A stretch of DNA of 64,000 nt from Papaver somniferum (Eukaryota; Streptophyta; Magnoliopsida; Ranunculales; Papaveraceae): positions 151,828,920 through 151,892,919 of the forward strand of contig NC_039358.1 of NCBI RefSeq assembly GCF_003573695.1, given 5' to 3'. Position 1 is the first letter of the stretch; each line of letters opens with the position of its first letter. The notes under the pieces are model-generated. The model saw nothing but the letters and a program-made list of their open reading frames with translations. It did not search any database and was not told the origin of the DNA. The position numbers were made by a program, and so were the translations under genes. Below, in pieces: positions 11,424 through 22,057 of the stretch.

Positions 11424-13442
11424 TGATGAGTGCTAAAAAGTGCATATTTCTATATATTTTTCTTGGCATTTAACTCATCTTTTGTGCGTTAATTCTACAT
11501 TTTATCCCATATTATGTATTTTCATTGTTTTCAAGAATAAATATTTTTCTTAAATTAATTTTGCATTTTTAGGTAATAAATAAAGACTAGATAAGTTGCG
11601 GAGCGAAAAGTGCAAAGACACGGAGAAAGCCGGCGGAAACTCTAGAGGAAAAGAAGTGCAGAATGCGGTATGGAAGACTCAAGGATGAAAATGGGCTCAC
11701 AAAGGAAGAAATTGTTCTTAAAGAAGAAGTGGGATCAAGATTGTTTAAGCCCAAACCCATTTTCTAAGCCTAAAATCAATACCCAAACCCGTTTCTCTCC
11801 TTCACCGTCAGATTGAATCCATTCCATCATCCAACGGTCGTTCTATCAGAGTGCATCGAGTTTTGATGTTTCTGTCTAACACTATAGCACCTAACTCCAT
11901 CTCAGACCGTCAGTTTTGATGTATCCCAGATCCAAAGGTCGCTTCATATCCATTTCCATCGAGCCGTTGGATCATTCTTTCATCTTTTCATCCTACGCCT
12001 TTCACCATCCAAACATCAAGACTTGATGAGCCTTCTCAACACCCAAGAATCCAAATCTATTAACCCAACCAAACACCCCCTACTCCAAAAATATCGAACC
12101 CATCTTCTTCTCCTCCCTTCTCTGCACAGCGACGCTGTCGCCATCACTACCACCTGCTCCTTCTGCCACCACCACATCCACCACCAAAGCCATCATGGCT
12201 CCTACCAACTAAACCCATCCCCTATATCACGTCCTATATCCCTCTCAACGACTAATTTCACCCATTTTCACACCTCTAATCCCTAGCTGTGGAGTTGGTG
12301 AAATAAGTTGATGAGATGGATGTAATTGAAGCATGGGAAGGAGCAGAAGACGTTGAGGAAGCATGGGTCGAGACTATTGGGAAGAAATCAGAGCTGTTAG
12401 GTGAGTAATTTCGATTCCTATTTCTCAACAGGAAACCCTAATTTTACAAATTGGGGATTCTTAGGAATTGATGATTACAACTAGAAATAGAGGCATGGGT
12501 GAGTGTTATTGAGTAGATTCAGTGACATTAGGTAGGATTATTTTGATTTAATTTTGATTTTCACCAAACCCTAATTTCACTGTTTTGGGGAAAAGGGTGT
12601 TAACCCTAATTTTGGATTGTTGTATAAATAGGGATGATGGGTGTGTGTTAGAAGTCATGCCTGGATTAGCCAGAGCATCAGTAGAATAGTTTAAGCTTTT
12701 TATAGTTTTGTTATTTCCATGAACTGTTAGCTTTGAGGGTTATCAATCTTTTCAATTCCATGATTCTCAATTCAAATGCATTGTTAATTTTAGCTGTTCT
12801 GAACTCCAACATGTATTTAATTTTAGTGTGTGATTGTTACAATTTATATCAAGCTCCTGTTCATGTTTATGTTATGTTTTGTTCTTATGATTTGTTCTTA
12901 GGATAGTCTCATTCTAGTGCACTGTTGAATGATGTATTGCTAGGATAGTTATCTTGATGCCTGTTTTGCTTGAGCAATGGGAAGTAATCAGTGCTCTGGT
13001 ATGCCTGTGATTGATTGTGCTGTCAAAAGACAGTCAATACTAGGGGCATATCAGTGAGCAAGCTGATTTTCCTCCCATTCTAATATATGCTCAAGGTCTT
13101 CAACTCAACCTAGAATTGCATTTTCATGTCCTGTTAGTGTCTTGTTTAAAAACCCTAGTAGTGTTCCCACAACTGTTTACTTTCATCTTCCTTTTTTCAG
13201 TACACTAGTTCACTGCCTTTGGCTCAATGCCATTGTTTCACAGTTATTCCTTGGTTCACTATCTCACTGCCACTTAGTTACTAGTTTAGATAACTTTAGC
13301 TTAGGAAACTTCAACTTACACACCCTAGTCCCTGTGGATTCGACCCGTACTTGTGCACTCACTGCAACAACACCGTGCACTTGCGGTATCACTGTAGGCA
13401 TCCATTTATTCATCTTATTTACACATCTTTCCAAGCCTATCA
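11424..13442 (+). mobile_element. Solo LTR F (2019 bp) with TSD CTTCA
   Basis: Begins TGATGAGTGC and ends AAGCCTATCA, with CTTCA at 11419-11423 repeated at 13443-13447. The uninterrupted family A LTR sequence at 5135-5150 proves the empty site. There is no internal region, PBS or gene, so this is a solo LTR left by LTR-LTR recombination. It ends with a 'gtggattcgaccc' motif that I associate with long LTRs of Ty3/gypsy elements; the lineage is not certain. Orientation is taken from that motif. A Pro/His/Ser-rich ORF at 12023-12286 is not supported as a gene. Confidence 0.82.
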
Positions 13443-13583
13443 CTTCACAATCCCAATGAAGTCTTTAAGTCGTTAACCTGATTTTAGAGAAGAAAATCAA
13501 AGGTTAATGGATATTGACTCTAGCGGGCTCACTAGTTCCACACAGATGTGTGGGGATTAGTTTTGCATAATGCTAGATGTCTC

Positions 13584-13592
13584 CTTTATATA
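13584..13592 (-). promoter_or_regulatory. TATA box in A1 5' LTR
   Basis: Minus strand TATATAAAG at the position equivalent to the box in the other A LTRs. Likely core promoter of the A1 genomic transcript. Confidence 0.5.
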
Positions 13593-14887
13593 GTCTTCAA
13601 ATCAGGGTTTTTCCTTAGTTACAAAGCAATCCTTATTCACCGTTAGGTGAAAACCTGATTTATATTCAAGCTAATATTTCTCAACCGTTAGATTGAAAAC
13701 TTAGCTTGTCACACACACTTGGGTAGACGTTTACTGGGTTCTTGAAAACCATTCCCAAACGTGTACGTGTATGTTGGTTCAACATAGTAACCCAAAAGGT
13801 TAACCATATGAGAATTTCATATTAACCTTGTTCTTCTTCACCATAACTAGTTCAATTGACTCAAATGAACTAGTTCAAGAGTTGTTCAATTTCTATGAGA
13901 TCTTATGTAACTGCACAAGACACAATTGAAACAAAGATGATTCGATTCGATTGAATCGGTTCATAAACATTATAGCCATGGTTTTCATAAAACATTCCTT
14001 AGTAATTTAATGTTTCATGTTCAGAGCACATCTTTAGATCATAACCTCTTAAGTTCACAAACAAGTTCGCGGACTTAAGTTAATCGGTTGAGTTTTCCAA
14101 ACTCAACAGAAATTCTCGGAAAGAGAACTTCCGCCAGTTCGCGGACTGGGTTCGCGGACTGAGTTCACGGACTTAGCACACAAACGAGTTTCGGAAAAAT
14201 CCAGCAGAAATTCTCGGTCGAGAACTTCTGACAGTTCGCGGACCGAGTCTGTGGACTGGGTTCGCGGACTTGACAAGCCAATTCCACAATCCTCCTGATT
14301 TCTCTTGATCAACAAAGTTCTAAAACTTAGGTTCAAGGAATACATGGTTATATAATCTAAACTCTTATTTCAATCATTGAGACATTCTCAGAGGACGCTA
14401 TGTAGCCGTTATTCACAGACCGATTCACGTCAGAGAAATTCTCAAAGTGATTGAAACTTTTCATGACTATCGTCACTAGGTTAAGATAAACTTGATCAAA
14501 GCGAAACGCTTTACCAACACACGATTTCGAGATCAAAGATAAACAATGAATGCTCATCTCGAAATATCAAATGTGTATGATCTAATCTATATAGCATACG
14601 AATTTTGTCTCATAAGAAGTAGGAGATAGAAGAGATAGACCTTTGAGTGATAGATAAGTTCAAGTCTCCACATACCTTTTTGTTGATGAAGTTCCACGGT
14701 TCCTTGTATTGATCTTCGTCTTTGTATGATGAATCGCCATGAAGTCCTTGAGCTCAACTAAATTCTATCCTAGTCCGAAACTTAGCTATGTAGGCTAGAA
14801 ATCAAGACTTATAGTTTTGATCACTAACATTGACAAACATGCTTGAGATAGCAACGCATGCGAGGTTGACCGAGCTATGCTCTAACA

Positions 14888-14972
14888 GTAAAGATGAACT
14901 TGGCCAAAGCGAAAGCTTACCAACACATATTTCGAGAAATATGTAAGCGAGTTAAACTCAGCTCGAAACAAT
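14888..14972 (-). mobile_element. Family A LTR scrap, right piece after A1
   Basis: Continuation of 3570-4155 across the A1 insertion, starting with the TSD copy GTAAA. The match to other A LTRs (compare 52600-52690 reversed) stops near 14972, about 380 bases before the LTR end would come. The sequence then passes into A2 internal DNA next to gag. Confidence 0.6.
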
Positions 14973-15084
14973 AAATTGTTCCACATATTCAAAAATTACC
15001 CAACGTAATATGTGCGACCCAATTCTTTTGCAATCCTCACCGCATTTACAAGGGCTTCTTGGTGAGGATGCACTTCCAACACAA

Positions 15085-17102
15085 TCAGGTTTTGTTGAGG
15101 TGAACAAAATCTTGCTCACCATAGGTATTCGAAACAAAATCATGCATGGACTCTAGGAATTCAACAACTTCCTTGAAACTTTCAATAATTGTTCCATACC
15201 TTTTTAAGATGTTATCCCTTGTCGAACTCTTGTTTGGGAGATCCTTCTTAATAACACTCGTTGCTTTATTGATCTTCTTTGGTACCCATTTCTGAGCAGC
15301 TTTTGGAGCAACGTATTTCTTTTTCTCCCCAATATAATTATGAAACTTCTTTGGGAGAATACTAGAAGAACTGATATTGTGAGACTCATTTTTTCTCCTG
15401 TTTGGAACATCAGACCTTGACATCTTAACAGAATCAGATCTGGATTTATCTCGTTTAAGAAATATGCAATTCCTTTGCAAGTGACCTGGTTTTCCACAAT
15501 AAAAGAAATGTTTAGTAGAGTGGAAAAAGTTATGCTTAGTGTTACCTGAAAGTGTATGTGCTTGGTTTGGAGATTGACAGAATTTCCTCTTTTCGTTATC
15601 GAAAGTTGGTAGAGATACTTCACTTTTTTCAACCGCGGAAGGTTTTGGTTGAGAATAATATTTAGCTTTGACAAATTTTACCTCTTTGCAAAGACTAGGA
15701 GCATTTATTCCTTCATAGCCCAATCCTCGTGTATCACGATGAACTACATGCTCCCAATATCGAGGTTAATTTATCTGAGCTGCTATTTCTAGACAAACTC
15801 TCTTTTAAGCTCGAGTTTTCTTCTTCCAACCTTTTGACCTTTTCAAGCGCAATAACTAGATCATTCTTGGATGATTCATATTTAACTTTGAGATCTTCTC
15901 GTTCCGAATCAAATAACAAGTTCATATCGATGTTCTCCAAGTTATCTAGCTTTTCTTGAAGAGCAATTTCCCGATCTCGACCTTCGGAAATTTCTTCTTT
16001 AAGTTTTTGTATTTCATTGAGATAATCTCTTGCACCAATAGAATCAAGTTGGTCTTGAAAGTCTTTATTCCAACTACGAAGTTTGTCGTATTTAACTCTC
16101 ACTGAAAATGGTGCTTTCAGCTTCCAAGAATTTCTGATGACATTCTTTAAGAAGATTATTAGCAACTGGATCAACATGGAATACTTCTTCGTCAGTATCA
16201 GAATCAGTATCCGAAAGAATTTTTATAGAAGCTAATGCAACCTCACCTGCGTCTTGGTGATCATAATCAGGTCCATCATCAAGAGTAGGCAAAGCTGTTG
16301 CATATGACGATTGTCTACGGCTCCAACTAGGACATACTGAAGACAAGTGCCCGAAACCACGACAGTTATAGCATTGTACATCATTATTAGGAGATGTTGT
16401 AACTTTAGAAAAATTCTTTTTCCTGTCTCTCAAGAGTTTTCTAAATTGTCGTGGAGTAACATCCTTAGTATCTGGCGAACCAGATTTATCCTTAGAGGAT
16501 TCAGAATTCTTTGCAGCTTTAAGAGAAATCACCTCTTTTCTAGATGCGTGTTCATTATCAAAGATATTTAACTTTCGAACAAGAGTATTTCTGGAGTGTG
16601 TAGAAAGATCGTTTGCTTCTTCAATGGCATGTTTCTTAGACTCGTATCTTGATGGTAGAGACCTGAGAATTTTGCACAAAATAACTTTCTCCGGAATAGT
16701 TCTTTCTAATGAATATGAGGAGTTAACTATTTGAGAAAGTCTTTGGTTGAACTCATCAAAGGTTTCATCATCAGACATGCGAAGGTTTTCCCATTCATAA
16801 GCTAGATTTTGAAGCCTTGCTTCTTTCTCTGCTGCATTCCCTTCGAATACGGTTTCTAAGATATCCCAAGCATATTTAGATTTATTGCACGTAGTCACGT
16901 GGTGCTGAAGATTTGGGGTAATGACATGGATGATAGCATTTAATCCATCAGAATTTTGCTTCGCAGCAAGAATCTCAAGATCATCGTAATCACCAATATC
17001 CTTTGTAGCAGTTACACCGTCTACTGTAACTAATGGAGGATTATAGCCATTAACAATACGAACCCATGATTGAAAATCTCGCATTTGAATAAAATCACGC
17101 AT
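15085..17102 (-). pseudogene. gag: Element A2 gag, Ty1/copia type, frameshifted
   Basis: Three overlapping minus-strand frames (17102-16092, 16177-15734, 15723-15085) make one gag. Gag forms the virus-like particle and binds element RNA in the cytoplasm. The first frame has the copia gag (UBN2-like) core at about residues 10-180, with W-E-NLRMSDDETFDEF and SLPSRYE-type motifs. It ends with a CCHC zinc knuckle at C244, C247, H252, C257. The second frame is a Lys/Glu-rich coiled coil. The third starts with the 'GLGYEG' motif typical after that coiled coil and carries a second knuckle, whose first Cys is Phe (FFYCGKPGHLQRNC). Frameshifts lie near 16110 and 15730. No protease, integrase or RT follows. 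The start at 17102 lies 126 bases inside the PBS. Confidence 0.82.
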
Positions 17103-17228
17103 AGCAATTTTTCACCATAAATAGTTCGTTCCATCGAAGGATGGCGGTACATGTATAGAGATGGCACTTCTGTCCATAGAATAAGATTGCTACAAACACA
17201 GACTTATGAGGTCTTAGGGTGTTTTCCT

Positions 17229-17240
17229 GCTCTGATACCA
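17229..17240 (-). other. A2 primer-binding site (initiator Met-tRNA)
   Basis: Minus strand TGGTATCAGAGC, the classical plant copia PBS, two bases from the LTR end TTTTTCA at 17243. Confidence 0.85.
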
Positions 17241-17242
17241 AT

Positions 17243-17266
17243 TGAAAAAGCGGGGGTCTAACAACC
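17243..17266 (-). repeat. A2 5' LTR, first 24 bp before the B insertion
   Basis: TGAAAAAGCGGGGGTC is the family A LTR terminus. The sequence is cut at 17266 by element B and resumes at 49561. 17262-17266 is CAACC, the TSD of B. Confidence 0.85.
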
Positions 17267-19704
17267 TGTTTATGGGTGAAAACTATTCCTACCGATTTTG
17301 GTAATTTGGGGTGTGTGGATGAGTAATAAATCTAAACCCTAAACAAATGCACTGCACGGGAGTGCTTTGTGATTCGAGAAATCAATCTGTACAATTCTGG
17401 CCTAAACCAAGAAATGACCGTTCCGGACTTTCTTCGGTCACAAAGTGAAGGAGATGGGGTTGATCTTAGGGAGGGAAGCGAAGAAGGTGTTGATATTGTG
17501 AAGGTGTTGGCTATGTATGACTTGTATCAGAAAGCTGAATTGGCTTACATAATGAAAGCTATCAGTTCTGGTGTTGGAATACAATTGTATCAACACTTGG
17601 TTTCTGTTGTCTTGTCTTATCGAAATAAGGAGGAGAACCTATTTATAGAAGTCATTGAGCCTTACTCACGTATCTCGTGGGAAGTGGAGAAAGTGGAGTG
17701 ATGGAGTAGTGGAGTTGCGGGTGTTAGTGTTACACGATCAGTCTTGCCCACTTCTCCCATCCTCACTAACCGTCCATGTCTTCCTGACACGTTCTTGTGA
17801 TGGCGCGTTGTGTGATGCACGCTGTAAACCTCCAGACCAATACGTCAGTATGTATCCCCCAGTATGTGACATGATTGATGTCTCGAGTGTGTGGATCGTG
17901 GGACCCACAGAAGGTAGCATGTAATGCTAGGTTAAATAACTAAGTTATTTGGAATTTGATACTTGTAAAATATCACGTGAATTCTATGCATGTAATGCAT
18001 CGAATATATTCATCATGTATGAAGCATCGCTGTTTTAAGGCTTAATGGAGTAAGTCACGATTAAGCGTCTTAAAATAGATGCGTGTCTAGCCATCTTCAA
18101 GTGATTGTTTGGGGATGTACAGGTAAGTCCTGACTTGACCGATCACTTGGTGTGGTAGAGTGGCGGATGGTAATCACCACAACACCACATTGACCAATTA
18201 ACTCCTGACCAGGGTTGTATAACCAAGCAGGTGAAGTTGAACGGACGAGATGATATTTGAGACACTCATATGCGACCGTTAGTGGAATTAGGGTTTATGA
18301 AGAGGTGCGCAAGCATCACTCTTCATCTTGGTCGAAACCAAGCTTGGGACGCAATTTTGTCCGGGCCGATCGTGCATGCGTGTAGACGGCATGCCAGTGT
18401 AGGCGCCCATACCTCATTGTCTCTTGAAAGTGTGATCTAAGCCACTCAATTTCTCCGGAGAATTGAGTGGTTGAGATCAATTTGCGACAGAAATCCGGTG
18501 CCTTAAAAGCCGCCCGTCATGCCAACTTCGGGCGTGCATTTCGAGACGACCAAGCTTGGTCGGTCTTGGCCGATTAGTCTGGTATACAGACGGCGGGCTG
18601 GTGTACACGTCCATACCTTAATACCCCATAGAAACGTGATCTAAGCCACTCAATTTGTCCGAAAAAGTTGAGTGGTCGAGATTAGTTTCCAATTGGGAGG
18701 TGTGACCACGCCTAGTTTGGGCGTGCGAATCGAGACGACCAGGCATGATATGCCTTGGACGATCGAGTGTGGAGATAGGTGGGCCCACAGTAATCCTGTT
18801 GATATTCACTGGACCTGCTTAATCAACTCCTAGACCCTTCGTTCGATCAGGTGAAAATGGACGCTCGTGATCGAAAACCCTAATTAGGGTTTTGCCAGCC
18901 TGCGTCATGCCTTGTTTGGGTGAACGAACTGGAACGACCAACCATAGTTGGTCCTGACCGATCGTTCATGTATGTAGGCGGGCCCACAGTGATTGTGTTG
19001 ACATGCTCTGGGACCTTTTAATCTACATCTACACCCTCCATGTATGCCTACGAAGATGGATGGTTGAGACTGATTTGCGACACATGTGATGTGCCGCAGA
19101 CCCTAAATTAGGATTTCACGTCCGCGTTGCTTTGGCTGGACGAATTGGCAAGCCATGCTACCCTTTTGGGGAGGCCGACCATGCGGGTCCGCATTGGTCC
19201 GGTGTCGAACATTCCAATACCTGCTTGAGGGTTATGGATTCGATCTAAGCCATCCAATCATGCTGGTGAAGTTGGATGGTCGTAATTGTTTCTGAGACTG
19301 ATATGGACAGTTTAGATGCTCAATTGGGCTAGTATAACACACCGAGATATGTATGCTCAATCGGGCTAGTATAACACACCGAGAGCGGAAGCCTCTACGG
19401 TTATTTCGTATACGCTTCATTACTAATGCTTGGAGATTCGTGTTGCTCTACTGAGAGCAACACTCAGTCGTCATGCCGCACCAATAATGAGATTTCAGCG
19501 GGAAATACAAGGCTAATCGTGTATTGATTGAGAATGCTATAAATTCACAGGGTATATGGGATTGTTACTACATGCTCCAACCTGTATGAATTAGTGAAGT
19601 GAAGAAGTATTCATCACTTATCAGTGGCTCTATCCTTTGCAGGATGTCAGCGCATAATTTTGGCTTTTATAATTTTAACCTTGAACTAAAATACACCATC
19701 AACA
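17267..19704 (-). repeat. B 3' LTR (2438 bp)
   Basis: Matches the split 5' LTR (34536-34734, 43650-44093, 47775-49555) base for base except for scattered substitutions. It also matches the fragment at 56578-58257. It contains several ~250-bp blocks of similar text ('ccactcaatttgtcc', 'cgagacgaccaagc', 'gatcgtgcat'), so the LTR itself looks built from diverged internal repeats. A TATA box is on the minus strand at 17640-17647. Small ORFs are not called. Confidence 0.87.
17640..17647 (-). promoter_or_regulatory. TATA box in B 3' LTR
   Basis: Minus strand TATAAATA followed by GGTTCTCC. The 5' LTR copy (43807-43814) reads TATAAATA at the same place. Confidence 0.5.
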
Positions 19705-19718
19705 TTAAGTCCCCTGCC
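19705..19718 (-). other. B polypurine tract
   Basis: Minus strand GGCAGGGGACTTAA directly before the LTR start TGTTGATGG. Confidence 0.65.
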
Positions 19719-20567
19719 TAGCGCATAATGGTTGCATTATTGTGGGGTAGGCATGAGATGGTGGCAGTTAAAGATAAAACTTATGAGACAAAGTTAGATG
19801 TTACCAGGAGAGACGGGTCGTCCTGTCCTTGGAGCATGTCACGTTCAAGAGGCGTCCAGGCGAGCGTTACCCTAGCATGGTGTCGGTCTTGCCTGCTTCG
19901 ATCGACCTTGTTATGCCTGCTTCGATCGAGAGACTTCTCCGTGCTTGATCCATTCGAATGTCGGTCTTGCTGGATCGACCTTGTTATGCCTGCTTCGGTC
20001 GAGGGGCTATTGCGCCTGCTTGATCGAATTTGGGCTTGATGTGCCTAATCGACGGACTATTGCGCCTGCTTCGTTCGTGGGAGTACGCCAGGTGTGACGA
20101 CGACCTTGGTGGGACATGTAACCCTGAACGGATGTGGACCCCACCATATATATGCTTATACCAAATGTCACCATGTTGCACCTGTTTGATAGGCATGTGG
20201 GCCCGCCTACTTCGCTCAACCGTGGGACTCATCATGCGCCTGCTTTGCTTGGGGACGGCTATGCCTGCTTTGACCAATCTGGGGCTGGTTGTGCTTGATC
20301 AATGTGGGACCCGCAGCGTGCCTGCTTCGACCAGACACCAAACCGGTTGCCTCACCCAACACCAGACTTGTCTCTTGACTAACACCGGCCTTGCCTTAAC
20401 GAACACCGGCCTTACTATCTTGTTTCGTTCGAACACCGGCCTTGTACCATACACCAGCTTTGTTACTTCTACCAACACCGGCCTTGCTGCTGTGACCAAC
20501 ACCGGTCTTGCTGACTAACACCGGTCTTCCCTTTGCTCGAACGTGGGACCCAGGCGTGCTTGCTTTT
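19719..20567 (-). mobile_element. B 3' internal region, repeat-rich, interrupted by D
   Basis: The first half repeats 'tgcctgcttcgatcga' variants (about 19880-20080). The second half holds an irregular array (next entry). Open frames here are by-products of the repeats. The CTTTT at 20563-20567 is the left TSD of D. Confidence 0.6.
20354..20530. repeat. Irregular array of an ACACCGGYCTTG motif
   Basis: About eight copies of ACACCGG(C/T)CTTG or close variants, spaced 15-35 bases, ending just before element D. One plus-strand frame through it reads as recurrent Thr-Asn-Thr-Gly-Leu. A related 'ataccagccttg' phrase recurs at 58440-58480 beside the other B-type LTR. Confidence 0.65.
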
Positions 20568-22034
20568 TGATAGACGCATTTACGTGTCTAATTTGTCCTC
20601 AATGTTTCGTATTGTTAGTACTTGTTTTCGTCCTTATTATGGTGTTTTGTGTGTTTGTAGGTATTTTTGGAAAATAATTATTGGTGGAAAATTCGGCTCG
20701 AAAAGTTGCACGGAGCACCCCCAGGTCACCCCCAAGGAAGCTTCTGTTCGCAGCCCAGTTCTGGTTAGGGGGGAGGACATCTTCTTCCCAAATTCAAAAC
20801 CAAAAATTGGCGGGAAAAAAATACTATCAACTGGCAGATGTTTTGTTGGAATTTTTGAACGTGTTCTAGGGCGATTGAACGGATGATTTTTGGTAGTAAG
20901 TTGTGATATGTCCTAGCAAACACGTTTTGGGATTTTGGTTCGATCAAATTTGGCCAGAATTAGCTGGATAATTCACGGAATGCAAAATAGGGAAACACGG
21001 GTTGGACACGGGATTGGAGAAGATTTGAGCGTGTTCTGCTCATGAATGAGGGCTCTAGAAACATTGTGGGTCGTGTGTAAACATTTCTAGAGTGACCAGG
21101 ATGGAAATCTACGCATGAGAAGCTAAATCAGGGAAGAAAATATTCCCAGAATATTTTTTCATCAAACCGAGTTAAGAGAGAATTATCTCGAGTTATAGCG
21201 AGACTTCTTGATCCTGTAGAATATATATAGAGTGATGGGGACTCATAGAAAAGGAGAGAGAGAATTGGGAGAGGTTTAGAGCACTACGGAGCAAGAAAAT
21301 TGAAGTTGCAGAGATTCTGGTTCTGCTGCTGCTGTTGCTCGAGGAGGAAGAAGAAGAGGAATAACAGACTACCAAAGGCAGTCGTTTACCAACAAAGAAA
21401 ACGATTGTCATTTGTGGGTCATAGTTTTCCAACGACAACAACACTTCATCTCTATCGTTGATTCTGGACGCCTTCTATGGGTCGCAGAATCCTGTTTTAT
21501 ATCATTTTCTTGTCTTTCTCTTCATTGTAAAACACTTTTGAGCATCAATGAAATATTTTGAGAGGATTTTCATCATGAGTAGCTAAACCCAATCCCAAGG
21601 GTGACAGAGGAAGCCATTCTCACAATAATTATGTGGTTCTCGATTTTTTTATGCAATATTTTTATGTGATGAATTGTATTGATAAAAATGAATTAAATGA
21701 TTTTTATTAATCAACTGTGTTTTCCCTTGCTAATGCATGCTTAGTTTTAGACTCTTGATGCATTATACTTGTGATTAACATTTGATATTTTGGAAATCTG
21801 CTTTTGGCAATATTTTGAATCAAACCAATTATTTAAATTGCATAGTAAAAAAGAATATTAGATCATATAAGTATTGTTGAATGGTGGAATCTTAAACCCC
21901 TATTTGTCCATAAAATTTCACAAACTTAAACCCCTTAAGTTTAAAAAAAAAAAATCTAAAATTTTTATTCCCTTCACAAATCTGAAAAGAACCCATTTTT
22001 ACCACTATCACTACAACCATTTGAAAATACATCA
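20568..22034 (+). repeat. D 5' LTR (1467 bp)
   Basis: Very similar to 29870-31355, with scattered substitutions and one replaced segment near 21930 (the 3' LTR has 'tttgctatttaatttt' where the 5' LTR has 'aacttaaacccc'). TATA box at 21222-21229. A GCTGCTGCTG / GAAGAAGAAG microsatellite near 21330-21360 lies downstream in the transcribed part. Confidence 0.92.
21222..21229 (+). promoter_or_regulatory. TATA box in D 5' LTR
   Basis: TATATATA followed by GAGTG. The same box is at 30526-30533 in the 3' LTR. It is likely the core promoter of the Athila transcript. Confidence 0.6.
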
Positions 22035-22040
22035 AATTTT

Positions 22041-22057
22041 TGGCGCCGCCGACGCGG
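22041..22057 (+). other. D primer-binding site
   Basis: TGGCGCCGCCGACGCGG, six bases after the LTR end. TGGCGCCG is the usual start of the Athila/Tat PBS, read as complementary to tRNA-Asp. Confidence 0.75.

Larger units (their letters stand above)
4156..14887 (-). mobile_element. Element A1: complete non-autonomous LTR retrotransposon with TSD GTAAA
   Basis: A full element on the minus strand, bounded by TGAAAAAG at 4156 and CTCTAACA at 14887, with identical 5-bp duplications GTAAA at 4151-4155 and 14888-14892. The order on the minus strand is 5' LTR, PBS, two ORFs, noncoding 3' internal region, PPT, 3' LTR. The Met-tRNA-type PBS and LTR ends are those of Ty1/copia-like elements, and the related copy A2 carries copia-type gag. 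A1 itself has no gag, protease, integrase or RT that I can recognise, so mobilisation in trans is inferred. By eye the two LTRs differ at a few percent of positions. The 5' LTR was later hit by solo LTR F. Confidence 0.88.
10436..14887 (-). repeat. A1 5' LTR, interrupted by solo LTR F
   Basis: About 2.43 kb of family A LTR once the 2019-bp F insertion and one TSD copy are removed. It is collinear with the 3' LTR at 4156-6544. Clusters of 'gttcgcggact' motifs lie at about 14060-14270. Confidence 0.87.

Noticed and set aside
12023..12286. Pro/His/Ser-rich ORF inside solo LTR F
   Set aside because: Lies wholly inside an LTR, short, low complexity, no domain.
17229..17240. tRNA gene
   Set aside because: Only the 12 bases complementary to a tRNA 3' end are present, i.e. 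a retrotransposon PBS. No cloverleaf found here or at the other PBS sites.
17369..17701. 110-codon ORF in the B 3' LTR, echoed at 43605-43868 and 56679-56867
   Set aside because: Repeats because the LTR repeats. It covers the TATA box and is interrupted in the other copies.
20030..20518. 162-codon ORF with repeated Thr-Asn-Thr-Gly-Leu
   Set aside because: It is the translation of a noncoding nucleotide array in the 3' internal region of B; the peptide repeat follows from the DNA repeat.
21193..21444. Serine-run ORF (and its twin at 30497-30748)
   Set aside because: Antisense of a GCT/GAA microsatellite within the D LTRs.
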